Positions 1 to 8,324 are shown, numbered from the stretch's first letter. The stretch: DNA of 64,000 bases from Sphingobacteriales bacterium (GCA_016200915.1 JACQDV010000025.1:1-64000), one strand, 5' to 3'. Translations and numbers: made by a program. Notes: a model not told the origin generated them from the sequence alone.

Positions 1-131
1 AAACAATAGATTTTTAACCTGTAGCCTTTAACTGTAAAGAGTTGCAGCATTTTTAAACCCGAGTTTAGTCGGACAACAATGTAAATTTATAACCAACATA
101 GTTTCTATTTAATACCAACTCACTTATTATT

Positions 132-674
132 ATGAAATCTTTTTTGCCGGTAATAAGTATTTTTTTAACTATCATTCCCGTTTCTTGTAACCATAAGTCG
201 TTAAAAGAAAAGGCTGCAATCGCAAAAGATACCGCCAGCCCTGAAGTTGAATACTTGAACAGCCAACAACAAGACGATATATTGAATGCTGCAAAGAAAG
301 ACACAGCCACTGTTATTAGCCTTGGTACTGCTGAAGTAATTTCCATTGGACAGGGAGGGGAAGGATACTATCTTATAAGGAGAACAGTACCCGGCTTTGT
401 TGAACAACATGAGCAATGGGATGATGTGGCAATTATCCGTTCCGGTCATGGTGTATTGCGAACAGGACATAAAATAAAAGGTTACCAGAAATCATCAGGT
501 GGGGAAAAACCCTGGCGTAACTGGTATGATGGAGAAATAGAAGATGCATCAGAAAGAAATGTTTCTCCCGGCGACTTCATTATTATTCCTGCAATGACAG
601 CTCACCAGTATATTCCCGTAAAAGGTGATACACTTACTTACTGGACAATTAAGATTAAACGGGTACATGAATAA
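132..674 (+). CDS. Cupin-domain lipoprotein
   Basis: A 180-residue exported protein. The N-terminus is a lipoprotein signal ending in the lipobox IPVSC (Cys near residue 19), so it is probably anchored in a membrane outside the cytoplasm. The rest reads as one cupin barrel: a first motif around residues 90-115 (EQHEQWDDVAIIRSG) and a second around 145-165 (PGDFIIIPAMTAHQY). Substrate and metal are not evident. It is the first of three rightward cupin genes; its stop overlaps the start of the next (ATGAATAA), so they are probably cotranscribed. It differs clearly from the two cupins that follow, which resemble each other. Confidence 0.8.
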   Translation: MKSFLPVISIFLTIIPVSCNHKSLKEKAAIAKDTASPEVEYLNSQQQDDILNAAKKDTATVISLGTAEVISIGQGGEGYYLIRRTVPGFVEQHEQWDDVAIIRSGHGVLRTGHKIKGYQKSSGGEKPWRNWYDGEIEDASERNVSPGDFIIIPAMTAHQYIPVKGDTLTYWTIKIKRVHE

Positions 675-1356
675 CAACAAAACAATGGTCATGCAAAAAA
701 TATTTTTCCTGCTTGCTGCGATGGTATCCATTATAACTACAACCGCACAATTACCGGTTAAAAACGAACCAAGACACCACAATATTTTCGAAAATAATTA
801 TGTACGCATCCTGGATGTTCATTTTTTGCCGGGAGATACCACATTATATCATCTGCATAACACTCCTTCAGTATTTATCAATTTTACCAGGACACTTGTT
901 GGCTCACAGTTAAAAAACCAGCAACCCGATAAAAGTGAGTTTTCCGTTGTTGGCAGTATTCGTTATGATGAACTGTCAACACCAAGACTGCACAGAGTAT
1001 GGAATGATGACAGTACATGGTATCATGTAATGGACATTGAGCTGGTAGCTGGTAAACCTACGGGGCAACAACAATTACTTACAGCATCATCATTAAAATT
1101 ATTAGACAACAAACCATTGGCAAATATTTACAAGCTTCAATTGAAGAAAGGAGAGAAGATTGTATTACCAGCAACATCAGCAGGATATTTATTGATAAGC
1201 ATAGGAGATGCTTTGGTAAACATATCCGTTAAAAACAAAGTTGATCGCCGGGTGATGAAAGCAGGACACTTTAACTGGATGACAGCCGGAGATGAATTTT
1301 TTATTACTACGGAGAATGAAGGTGATAGTGAATTTGCACTGATACAACTGAAATAA
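667..1356 (+). CDS. Secreted cupin-like protein
   Basis: Exported protein of about 230 residues with a signal peptide ending near TTTAQ. In-frame ATGs occur at 667, 685 and 691; 667 is chosen because it overlaps the upstream stop codon, but 685 or 691 would give an equally good signal peptide. The segment NNYVRILDVHFLPGDTTLYH is a cupin-type first motif and closely parallels NDTVRVLDYTLKPGE in the next gene, so the two are probably ancient duplicates. The C-terminal half is a second, degenerate barrel-like region. No enzymatic function can be assigned. Confidence 0.75.
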   Translation: MNNNKTMVMQKIFFLLAAMVSIITTTAQLPVKNEPRHHNIFENNYVRILDVHFLPGDTTLYHLHNTPSVFINFTRTLVGSQLKNQQPDKSEFSVVGSIRYDELSTPRLHRVWNDDSTWYHVMDIELVAGKPTGQQQLLTASSLKLLDNKPLANIYKLQLKKGEKIVLPATSAGYLLISIGDALVNISVKNKVDRRVMKAGHFNWMTAGDEFFITTENEGDSEFALIQLK

Positions 1357-1369
1357 TAAGATAATATCA

Positions 1370-1795
1370 ATGCTAAAAAAGAATGTAATGCAAAAACTTT
1401 TATTTTTTGTTTTCTTAAGTAGCCTCTGCTTTTCCTGTAAACAAAATACAGGCTCAAAAGCTTCATCAACCAACACACAACTTAATATTGATGCTCTCAC
1501 TGCATCTCCGGCCAATTTTAAACGATTGCTGGAAAACGATACAGTAAGAGTACTGGACTACACATTAAAACCCGGCGAAAAAGACCAATGGCATACACAT
1601 CCGCCTAAATCATCGTATGTAGTAACAGGAGGACGGGTAAAAGTGTTTTTAGAAAATGGAGATACTATTATAGCTGATGAAAAAGCAGGCGATGTTTCAT
1701 GGAAGAACTATATAGGCAAACATTATGTTGAGAATATTGGTTCGACTGAAGTAAAAGTTATCCTTACGGAAGTTAAATTAACGACTAAGCATTAG
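1370..1795 (+). CDS. Small cupin-domain lipoprotein
   Basis: 141 residues with lipobox LCFSC near residue 23, then one compact cupin: VRVLDYTLKPGEKDQWHTHP holds the first-motif histidines and GDVSWKNYIGKHYVEN the second. The start may be 1370 or the in-frame ATG at 1388 (MQKLLFF). It lies 13 bp after the previous gene in the same direction, completing a three-gene cupin operon. Such small cupins often bind a metal or a small ligand, but nothing here shows which. It converges on the alcohol dehydrogenase gene with only 6 bp between the two stop codons. Confidence 0.8.
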   Translation: MLKKNVMQKLLFFVFLSSLCFSCKQNTGSKASSTNTQLNIDALTASPANFKRLLENDTVRVLDYTLKPGEKDQWHTHPPKSSYVVTGGRVKVFLENGDTIIADEKAGDVSWKNYIGKHYVENIGSTEVKVILTEVKLTTKH

Positions 1796-1801
1796 CTGAT
1801 A

Positions 1802-2842
1802 TTAATCTATCTTAATTACAGTAACACCGGTATTACGAAAGCTGTTGAGATCAGTTAACGCTGCACAGCTTTCTTCCAGGGTAATAATTTTTCCTAACAG
1901 TTTATCCGGTTGCATTTTACCGGATACAATCCATTCCATCATCGTAGGATATTGATGCGCCTGCATACCATGACTGCCAATGATGTGCAGTTCCTTGGCA
2001 ATTACTTCATGCATCGGTAATGGAGGATTTGATTCGTCTCCAGCCATCAATCCTAACTGAATATGTTTTCCTTGTTTACGCAAACAGCGAATGGAATTAC
2101 TGCATGTTTCTTTACTTCCCAAAGCATCTACTGAAACATGAGCACCACCTTTAGTTATGGTTTGAATTTCTTCAGTAATGTTATTTGTATGGCGGGCATT
2201 AATTGTAAAAGCAGCTCCGATAGTTTTTGTAAACTGTAATTTTTCATCATCAATATCAATGGCGATAGGAATAGCACCAGCCGCTGCTGCAATCATAATA
2301 GCAGATAATCCCACACCACCACAACCATGCACCGCAATAAAATCACCAGCCTTTAATGCGCCTTGTGCTGTAACACCTCTCCATGCCGTAATAAAGCGGC
2401 AACCCAAAATGGCGGCCGTTATAAAATCCATTGAGTCTGGCAGACGAACTAAGTTATCATCTGCATGAGGAATACGGACATATTCAGCAAAAGAACCCCA
2501 GCCTGTAAAACCCGGTTGATAATAGTTATCACAAATTTGCTGCTGACCGTTTGCACATTGTACACAGGTACCACAACCAATACAAAAAGGAACCGTAACT
2601 CTATCGCCAATCTTCCATTTATAAACACTGCTGCCAACAGCTGCAATAATACCAGCTAATTCATGACCGGGTACATGTGGCAAGTGAATATCGGAATCAT
2701 GACCCTGCCAGCCATGCCAGTCGCTGCGGCATAAACCGGTTGCTTTAACCTGTACGATTACTTCATTGGCAGCAGGAGTAGGGTCGGGTAGTTGAGTGAT
2801 TGTAACCGGGCCTTTGAATGATTCGTAGTATGCGGTTTTCAT
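1802..2842 (-). CDS. Zinc-dependent alcohol dehydrogenase (MDR family)
   Basis: 346-residue medium-chain dehydrogenase/reductase. Visible are the catalytic zinc ligands (GLCRSDWHG and PGHE), the structural-zinc cysteine cluster in CIGCGTCVQCANGQQQIC, and the NAD(P)-binding motif VHGCGGVGLSAIMIA. The length is normal for zinc alcohol dehydrogenases. It should oxidise an alcohol or reduce an aldehyde in the cytoplasm; the substrate is not predictable. It appears to be a single-gene unit, with a 97-bp gap to the membrane protein upstream. Confidence 0.9.
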   Translation of the reverse strand: MKTAYYESFKGPVTITQLPDPTPAANEVIVQVKATGLCRSDWHGWQGHDSDIHLPHVPGHELAGIIAAVGSSVYKWKIGDRVTVPFCIGCGTCVQCANGQQQICDNYYQPGFTGWGSFAEYVRIPHADDNLVRLPDSMDFITAAILGCRFITAWRGVTAQGALKAGDFIAVHGCGGVGLSAIMIAAAAGAIPIAIDIDDEKLQFTKTIGAAFTINARHTNNITEEIQTITKGGAHVSVDALGSKETCSNSIRCLRKQGKHIQLGLMAGDESNPPLPMHEVIAKELHIIGSHGMQAHQYPTMMEWIVSGKMQPDKLLGKIITLEESCAALTDLNSFRNTGVTVIKID

Positions 2843-2939
2843 AAAGGGAAGTTATTTAATTGTGGTAAGAATCCTTATAAGAAAGAACTAAAACGTAAGA
2901 AAACATGTAAGGTGCCTTTTTTGTAAGCTTATCTTTTGA

Positions 2940-3869
2940 TTAACCAATAGAAGTGTCAGCCCGAACCGGGATTCCTAATTTAATCATGTCATCACGGAAT
3001 TCCCTCCAGTGTTTATCCCTTAAACTCCCTGCTCCAAATAGCTTTGATCTAAATTCTTTTGTAATTATGCGTAATGAATTAGACCGTCTGTAGGGTGATT
3101 CAATTACAAATTCGCTTATATCATTCAAGTTGTATAGTTTATTTTTCCAGGGGAAAAAATGATTTTTTATTATTAGGTTCTCTGCATCTATTGTAAAATA
3201 ATTCATTTGAATGCCAAAGAATAAATAAAAAAACAAACACATAAATAAGGGAATCAGGATAAGGATATTTTGTTTTGCAGGATGAGTTACTATGTAATAT
3301 CCCCAAAATGAGATCATCCCAATTAGCATTATTCCGTTTATTGAAGTCCATGGGTTTCCTTTATAATTTCTTTTGTCGAAAAAAAGCAGGTTCGATTTAA
3401 CTATTTTACTTTTCGGGTCTTTAATTTTATCATTAACCTTTTCCTTTATAATGCCTTTTAACTCGGCAAGGTTATTATACATATCTTCCCATAAAATAAG
3501 TTTAGCATTATCGTCAAAATGAATTGTTGTTGCTTCAAAATCCTGACCAAAAATTAATAACATTGAATAATATTCTTTTTTGCTAAAGAATACATCCTTG
3601 ATAGAATTCCAGGCAAAAGTTTTTGTTGTGAAAAAATACTTTACTATAATAAAATCATCATTAAAAGCTACTCTTGGAGACCTTTGAAAGAAAAGATAAG
3701 GCATATAAACTCCAAAAAAACCTAAAGCAAACGGGCCGATATATCCTTTAAAAGTTTGTGGATGTGTTTTCGCATTTATTCGGTATAATAAGACAGCGAT
3801 AGCAATGAAGAAACAACCAAAAAATAAGGAAAAGAATAATTGGAGTGGCTTATATTTTGATTTTATCAT
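2940..3869 (-). CDS. Hypothetical four-TM membrane protein
   Basis: 309 residues, not recognised as a named family. Four hydrophobic segments are visible in two pairs (roughly residues 10-30 and 42-60, then 175-192 and 203-220). Each pair is followed by a hydrophilic domain of about 85-110 residues rich in beta-strand patterns (for example DDFIIVKYFFTTKTFAWNSI), so the protein may be an internal duplication of a TM-hairpin plus PH-like domain. It ends with a hydrophilic tail. The HUH transposase gene lies 8 bp upstream, so it may have been separated from its own promoter by insertion. Confidence 0.65.
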   Translation of the reverse strand: MIKSKYKPLQLFFSLFFGCFFIAIAVLLYRINAKTHPQTFKGYIGPFALGFFGVYMPYLFFQRSPRVAFNDDFIIVKYFFTTKTFAWNSIKDVFFSKKEYYSMLLIFGQDFEATTIHFDDNAKLILWEDMYNNLAELKGIIKEKVNDKIKDPKSKIVKSNLLFFDKRNYKGNPWTSINGIMLIGMISFWGYYIVTHPAKQNILILIPLFMCLFFYLFFGIQMNYFTIDAENLIIKNHFFPWKNKLYNLNDISEFVIESPYRRSNSLRIITKEFRSKLFGAGSLRDKHWREFRDDMIKLGIPVRADTSIG

Positions 3870-3877
3870 AATTCTGT

Positions 3878-4339
3878 TTATTCCGGTTCTGTAAAAATAT
3901 ATCTCTCATCATAATCAATTTCAAACGCTTTTAAAAACTCCACATACTCTTCGAGAAATGTTTTCTTCTGATGATGCTGTTCCTGGTTTTGAATGTAATG
4001 AATAACGTTTAACACATGTGATTTAGAGTAAGAGAATGCGCCATAACCTTCCTGCCAGGCAAAAGGCGAAGTGCAGAATTTATTTTCTTTGATCCACTTT
4101 GTAGTTTCTGTTTTTATATTTTGAATCAATGAAGAAACAGATTGATTAGGCCGCATGCCAATGAAGATATGAATATGATCGGGCATGCTGTTAATTTGTA
4201 ATAGTTTGTGTTCATTCTGTTGAATAATGCCGGTAATATATTGATGTAATCGTTCCTTCCAGCCCGGATGAATTAATGCAGCACGATATTTAACAGCGAA
4301 TACAAATTGGATATGCAATTGAGTGTATGTATTAGGCAT
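3878..4339 (-). mobile_element. IS200/IS605-type HUH transposase (TnpA-like)
   Basis: A 153-residue single-domain Y1 transposase. The metal-binding HUH motif is MPDHIHIFIG (H55, H57) and the likely nucleophile is Y115 in HYIQNQ, matching the family's Y-x3-Q pattern. Length is full for the family and the reading frame is intact. No TnpB is nearby and no left or right ends can be fixed by eye. Immediately upstream (4440-4641) is a cluster of REP-like hairpins, the arrangement expected for REP-associated transposases (RAYTs), which act on such hairpins. Whether it is active is unknown. Confidence 0.85.
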
Positions 4340-4439
4340 AGTGACAAGATTTTTGTTATTGGTGGTTCGCTAAAATTAAAACAATTAGGGTAGATGTTTT
4401 TGTAATGGATAAATTTTTTTATGTTCGATGCTGTATCAC

Positions 4440-4641
4440 TCCCGCATGTTTGCGGGATTCCTACGGAACGAAATTATTTTCCTATCACGGAGCTACCCAC
4501 GAAACGTTCCTACGGAACGAATGAATATCTTTTCATTATTTTCTACCCACGAGATGCTCCTACGGAGCATAGGCTTCGTCCCATAGGGACGTATGGTGGG
4601 TAGAAAAAAATCAAAGCGATTATCAGCGTTCCGTAGGAACG
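4440..4641. repeat. Cluster of REP-like hairpins next to the transposase
   Basis: Five or more small hairpins. TCCCGCA/TGCGGGA is at 4440-4457. CGTTCC-TAC-GGAACG is at 4505-4519, with a shorter form at 4458-4468. ATGCTCC-TAC-GGAGCAT is at 4554-4570 and CGTCCC-ATA-GGGACG at 4577-4591. An inverted copy, CGTTCC-GTA-GGAACG, is at 4627-4641. The 4554 and 4577 hairpins are enclosed by an outer 12-bp stem (4539-4550 with 4596-4607, core CTACCCAC/GTGGGTAG), giving a three-way-junction fold; a second CTACCCAC is at 4493. The gene-free interval 4340-4853 holds this cluster and the promoter below; nothing else was recognised there. Confidence 0.8.
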
Positions 4642-4824
4642 CATGGTGATTGAGTTATGCTGTAAAACGAAGCTGGCAATTCATATTGAATATATAATTA
4701 TTGGGCATGTTCAATAATGTTACCCAACGTAAAAGTGTGCGACGCAACCGAAGCTCAATAGCAGCACAAACCTCAGGCCCAAAATAAATATCCAAACACC
4801 CGTTAGTCTTTAATTCTTTTCAAT

Positions 4825-4832
4825 TATTTTTG
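4825..4832 (+). promoter_or_regulatory. -7 promoter element TATTTTTG
   Basis: Exact match to the Bacteroidetes -7 consensus TAnnTTTG, 21 bp before the ATG at 4854. It overlaps the more upstream TTG at 4830, which argues against translation starting there. Confidence 0.55.
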
Positions 4833-4853
4833 CGGCACTTTAAAAGATTGGTT

Positions 4854-6008
4854 ATGCATTTTCAACTCTCCGAAGAACATTTGATGATTCAGAAAGCTGC
4901 CAGGGATTTTGCTCAAACGGAATGTTTGCCCGGCGTTATTGAACGGGACGAAAAGCAACAATTCCCCAAAGAACAAATTGTGAAATTAGCCGACCTTGGT
5001 TTTATGGGCATGATGGTAAAACCTGAATATGGCGGCGCCGGTATGGACACGGTGAGTTATGTGCTGGCGATGGAAGAAATAAGCAAGGTAGATGCGAGTG
5101 TGAGTGTGTGTATGAGTGTAAATAATAGTCTTGTTTGTTATGGTCTGCAGGAGTATGGCACGGAAGAGCAAAAGCAAAAATATTTAACGCCTTTAGCACA
5201 GGGGAAGAAAAATGGTGAGCTATATATAGGTGCTTTCTTATTAAGTGAGCCGGAAGCTGGTAGTGATGCTACTTCACAAAAAACCACCGCTGAAGATAAA
5301 GGTGATTACTATCTTTTAAATGGTACCAAGAACTGGATTACCAATGGAAATTCAGCCAGTGTTTATTTAGTGATTGCACAAACTGATCCTGCTAAAGGCA
5401 GCCGTGGTATTAATTGCCTGATTGTTGAAAAGAACTGGCCTGGTGTTTCAGTTGGGGCCAAAGAAAACAAACTCGGCATCCGTGGTAGCGATACACACAG
5501 CATTTTGTTTAATGATGTAAAAGTGCCCAAAGCAAACCGGGTAGGTGCAGATGGTTTTGGTTTCACCTTTGCCATGAAGACATTAGCTGGCGGACGAATT
5601 GGTATTGCGTCGCAAGCATTGGGTATTGCCAGCGGTGCTTATGAATTAGCCAAAGCATACAGTAAACAACGTAAAGCTTTTGGCACAGAGATTATGAATC
5701 ACCAGATCATTGCTTTTAAACTGGCGGATATGGCTACAAGAATTGAAGCTGCAAGATTATTATGCCTTCGTTCAGCATGGGAAAAAGATAATGGCATGGA
5801 TTATACATTGAGTTCATCTATGGCGAAAGTATATGCCAGTGAAACAGCCATGTGGACGGCGACGGAAGCGGTGCAGATTCATGGTGGTTATGGTTTTGTA
5901 AAAGAATACCATGTAGAAAGATTAATGCGGGATGCCAAAATCACACAGATATATGAAGGTACCAGTGAAGTGCAGCGGATTGTGATCAGCAGGTCGATAC
6001 TGAAATAA
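4854..6008 (+). CDS. Acyl-CoA dehydrogenase (short/medium-chain type)
   Basis: 384-residue FAD flavoenzyme of fatty-acid or branched-chain acyl-CoA oxidation, converting acyl-CoA to trans-2-enoyl-CoA. The FAD/substrate signature LLSEPEAGSDATS lies near residue 133, and the catalytic glutamate is in the C-terminal motif QIYEGTSEVQRIVISR, as in butyryl-CoA dehydrogenases. GGYGFVKEYHVERLMRDAKI is the usual preceding motif. The start at 4854 (MHFQLSEEH) is chosen because the longer reading begins inside the promoter element. A terminator hairpin follows at 6054-6085. Confidence 0.95.
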   Translation: MHFQLSEEHLMIQKAARDFAQTECLPGVIERDEKQQFPKEQIVKLADLGFMGMMVKPEYGGAGMDTVSYVLAMEEISKVDASVSVCMSVNNSLVCYGLQEYGTEEQKQKYLTPLAQGKKNGELYIGAFLLSEPEAGSDATSQKTTAEDKGDYYLLNGTKNWITNGNSASVYLVIAQTDPAKGSRGINCLIVEKNWPGVSVGAKENKLGIRGSDTHSILFNDVKVPKANRVGADGFGFTFAMKTLAGGRIGIASQALGIASGAYELAKAYSKQRKAFGTEIMNHQIIAFKLADMATRIEAARLLCLRSAWEKDNGMDYTLSSSMAKVYASETAMWTATEAVQIHGGYGFVKEYHVERLMRDAKITQIYEGTSEVQRIVISRSILK

Positions 6009-6015
6009 GAAAGAT

Positions 6016-6043
6016 AGCTGCGAGCCATTAGCTATGAGCTGCG
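6016..6043. repeat. Heptamer word repeat, AGCTGCG type
   Basis: Four consecutive 7-bp words: AGCTGCG, AGCCATT, AGCTATG, AGCTGCG. It sits between the acyl-CoA dehydrogenase stop and its terminator and has the same 7-bp period as the tracts at 6685, 12956, 13079, 19386, 50664 and 51252. Confidence 0.7.
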
Positions 6044-6053
6044 AGAAAATATT

Positions 6054-6085
6054 AGCCATTGGTTTTTTACCGATGGCTTTTTCTT
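6054..6085 (+). terminator. Rho-independent terminator after acyl-CoA dehydrogenase
   Basis: Stem AGCCATTGGT / ACCGATGGCT (one G-T wobble) with a T-only loop, followed by a T-rich run. It lies 45 bp after the stop codon. Confidence 0.75.
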
Positions 6086-6121
6086 TGCGTTTATCTTTGC
6101 TTCTTAGCGCCTTGGCGTGAA
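6083..6121. repeat. Dispersed CTTTGCG-type intergenic repeat carrying a promoter element
   Basis: Resembles the right half of the element at 23651-23727: both read CTTTGCGT, then a second CTTTGC, then TTAGCG, then a GCGTG end. It includes TATCTTTG at 6092-6099, an exact -7 consensus 29 bp before the yggS start, so the repeat may supply the promoter. Confidence 0.55.
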
Positions 6122-6128
6122 ATAAATT

Positions 6129-6845
6129 ATGGCTATAAATACGGAGAAATATCAAGAGATAATAAACGAGTTAAAAGGCAAAGCAACATTAGTTGCCGTA
6201 TCTAAAACCAAACCGGTGGAAGATATAAAAACATTGTGTGATTTGGGGCAAAGAGATTTTGGTGAGAATTATGTACAGGAACTGGTGGATAAACAACCTT
6301 TGCTGCCCAATGATGTACGCTGGCATTTTATTGGTCACCTGCAGAGTAATAAGGTAAAGTTTATAGCTCCGTTTGTTCATTTAATTCATGGAGTGGATAG
6401 TTTGAAACTGTTGCAGGAGATAAATAAACAGGCAGCAAAGAATAATAGAGTGATTGATTGTTTACTGCAGGTGCATATTGCTAAAGAAGAAACGAAGTTT
6501 GGAATGGATGAGGTGGAATTAAATGAGGCAATTAGCCAATTAGCAAATATGCCAATGAAAAATGTGAGAGTAGCGGGATTGATGGGGATGGCGAGTTTTA
6601 GTGAGGATGTGGATTTGGTGAGGAGTGAGTTTAAATATTTGAAAGGATTATTTGATAAAGTGACTGGTGAATCACCCGCCATCGGTCAACGACCAACGAT
6701 CAACAGTTCCCTGTCAACTGCCAACTGTCAACTGTCAACTCTTAGCATGGGCATGAGTGGTGATTATAAAATAGCGATAGAAGAGGGGAGTAATATGGTG
6801 AGGATTGGGAGTTTGATTTTTGGGGAGAGGAATTATAATAAATAA
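6129..6845 (+). CDS. yggS: YggS/PROSC family PLP-binding protein
   Basis: 238-residue PLP-homeostasis protein that keeps free pyridoxal phosphate bound and non-toxic; it has no separate catalytic domain. The PLP lysine is in VAVSKTKP (near residue 26), and the C-terminal signature LSMGMSGDYKIAIEEGSNMV is intact. Just before that signature is an extra hydrophilic stretch (about residues 184-205) encoded by eight consecutive 7-bp units at 6685-6740. Normal family members join the FDKV helix to LSMGMS much more directly, which explains the slightly long protein. The insert keeps frame and lies in a surface loop, so function is probably preserved. Confidence 0.93.
   Translation: MAINTEKYQEIINELKGKATLVAVSKTKPVEDIKTLCDLGQRDFGENYVQELVDKQPLLPNDVRWHFIGHLQSNKVKFIAPFVHLIHGVDSLKLLQEINKQAAKNNRVIDCLLQVHIAKEETKFGMDEVELNEAISQLANMPMKNVRVAGLMGMASFSEDVDLVRSEFKYLKGLFDKVTGESPAIGQRPTINSSLSTANCQLSTLSMGMSGDYKIAIEEGSNMVRIGSLIFGERNYNK
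6685..6740. repeat. Heptamer word repeat inside yggS, GTCAACT type
   Basis: Eight 7-bp words in a row: GTCAACG, ACCAACG, ATCAACA, GTTCCCT, GTCAACT, GCCAACT, GTCAACT, GTCAACT. They are translated in frame as a low-complexity loop. One word (GTTCCCT) is strongly diverged. Confidence 0.85.
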
Positions 6846-6847
6846 CA

Positions 6848-6875
6848 AAAGGCCGGGAAATATATCCTGACCTTT
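6848..6875. terminator. Possible weak bidirectional terminator
   Basis: Imperfect stem AAAGGCCGGGA / TCCTGACCTTT between the convergent yggS and amidohydrolase genes, followed by an AT-rich stretch. It has one mismatch and one wobble. Confidence 0.4.
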
Positions 6876-6899
6876 ATTAATATTGAGCAATTGGATATT

Positions 6900-8213
6900 T
6901 TAATTTGTTTTCTTACCTGCTGCTTCCTTTAGTTTGGCATAATCAAATACAATATTACAAAAAGCTTTTACACCTACATCCAGCATACTGTCATCAATAT
7001 AAAAATCAGGTGTGTGATGTGGTGGAGCTGTTTTAGGATCACCACCTTTTGGCATTCCACCTAAGTTGAAAAAGAAAGCTGGTGCTTTTTCTCCGAAATA
7101 AGAGAAGTCTTCTGCACCTGTTGTCCATGTTGATTCAGAAACATTATTTTCCCCGGCAGCTTTTTGTAATGAAGGCAACATCATCTTTACTAAATCAGGA
7201 TTATTATAAGTTACCAGGGTTTTGGTATCGATTGTAACTTCAGCTGTAGCACCCCATGCTTCGGCAATTTTTTGTGCAGTCAGTTTTATTTTTTCATGTA
7301 CTTCTTTTTGCATTTGTGCATCGAGTGTTCTTATGGTTCCTTCAAGTACCGCTTCTTCGGGAATGATATTACTTCTTAATCCGCTATGGAACTTACCGAC
7401 AGTTATTACTACAGGAGCTTTAGTTAAGTCCTCCTGGCGGCTAACAATATTTTGTAAACCGGTTACTATTTGTGCTCCGATGGCAATAGGATCTTTAGCA
7501 CCCCATGGCATAGAGCCATGTGAACCTTTTCCTTTTACTGTAATAGTAAACCAATCACTCGATGCCATAAATGATCCACTCTTATATTTTAGTTTTCCAA
7601 TTTCTACTGAAGAAGCAATATGTAATCCAAACACAGCATCCACTTTTGGATTATCCATTACTCCTTCTTTAATCATTAATGGAGCACCGCCTTCTTCATT
7701 AGCAGGCGGACCTTCTTCTGCAGGTTGAAAGATGAATTTAACTGTACCGGCAATATCTTTTTTCATTTTGCTTAAAACTTCCGCTGTTCCCATCAGAATA
7801 CTTACATGACTATCATGCCCGCAGGCATGCATCACCGGAACAGTTTGTCCATTGTATTCAGCTGTAACTTTTGATTTAAAAGGAACATCCACTCTTTCGG
7901 GTACAGGCAGTGCGTCCATATCGGCCCGCAACGCTACCACGGGGCCTGGCTTGCCGCCAACTAATATTCCTACCACGCCGGTTTTACCAACACCAGTTTT
8001 TACTTCTAAACCCAGTGATTTTAAATGATTGGCAATATATTCGGCTGTTTTAAATTCACGGTTACCTAATTCGGGATTTTCATGGATATGCCTGCGCCAT
8101 TCAATTAGTTTTGGATAAACTGCTTTTACCTGCTGCTCCAAAGCCGTATTGGTTTGTGCGACAGCAACCTGGAGGGCAGACAACAGGAGTGAAAGAAAAA
8201 TAATTTTCCGCAT
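6900..8213 (-). CDS. Secreted M20 family amidohydrolase
   Basis: 437 residues with a signal peptide (MRKIIFLSLLLSALQVAVAQ), so probably periplasmic. The fold is the IAA-amino-acid hydrolase / carboxypeptidase Ss1 type of M20: metal ligands in HACGHDSH (about residue 130) and FQPAEEGPP (about residue 163), further histidines in GLHIASSVE and a terminal PPHHTPDF. It probably hydrolyses an N-acyl or N-aminoacyl amide bond. All metal ligands are present. The other M20 gene in this window, at 9038-10479, belongs to a different subfamily. Confidence 0.92.
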   Translation of the reverse strand: MRKIIFLSLLLSALQVAVAQTNTALEQQVKAVYPKLIEWRRHIHENPELGNREFKTAEYIANHLKSLGLEVKTGVGKTGVVGILVGGKPGPVVALRADMDALPVPERVDVPFKSKVTAEYNGQTVPVMHACGHDSHVSILMGTAEVLSKMKKDIAGTVKFIFQPAEEGPPANEEGGAPLMIKEGVMDNPKVDAVFGLHIASSVEIGKLKYKSGSFMASSDWFTITVKGKGSHGSMPWGAKDPIAIGAQIVTGLQNIVSRQEDLTKAPVVITVGKFHSGLRSNIIPEEAVLEGTIRTLDAQMQKEVHEKIKLTAQKIAEAWGATAEVTIDTKTLVTYNNPDLVKMMLPSLQKAAGENNVSESTWTTGAEDFSYFGEKAPAFFFNLGGMPKGGDPKTAPPHHTPDFYIDDSMLDVGVKAFCNIVFDYAKLKEAAGKKTN

Positions 8214-8257
8214 GTAATTTTTGTTTGAAGATAAGAAATGTGGTCAAATGAGTGAGG

Positions 8258-8300
8258 AATATTTTATACGTATAAAATATTTTTTTATGTCGTATAAAAT
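8258..8300. promoter_or_regulatory. Palindromic operator upstream of the toxin-antitoxin pair
   Basis: A perfect 24-bp palindrome at 8258-8281 with core TTTTATACGTATAAAA, followed by a repeated half-site CGTATAAAAT at 8291-8300. The two CGTATAAAAT half-sites (8269 and 8291) are 22 bp apart, two helical turns. The second abuts the -7 element at 8303. This is the layout expected for autorepression by an RHH antitoxin or its complex with toxin. Confidence 0.7.
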
Positions 8301-8302
8301 TG

Positions 8303-8310
8303 TACTTTTG
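8303..8310 (+). promoter_or_regulatory. -7 promoter element TACTTTTG
   Basis: Exact TAnnTTTG match, 14 bp before the antitoxin ATG and 2 bp after the second operator half-site. Confidence 0.6.
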
Positions 8311-8324
8311 TAAAAATTACCAAT

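Noticed and set aside
3878-4339. Complete insertion sequence with defined ends
   Set aside because: The transposase is clear, but I could not fix left and right ends or a TnpB gene by eye.
4421-4603. A 60-codon open frame within the REP cluster
   Set aside because: It runs through stems and loops of the hairpins, has no family features or clear promoter, and simply follows the repeat sequence.
4986-5199. Minus-strand frames rich in His-Thr inside the acyl-CoA dehydrogenase gene
   Set aside because: They arise from a GTGAGTGTG-type simple stretch that encodes conserved enzyme sequence on the plus strand.
6685-6740. CRISPR-like repeat array
   Set aside because: The 7-bp units are contiguous with no spacers, and no cas genes are present in the window.
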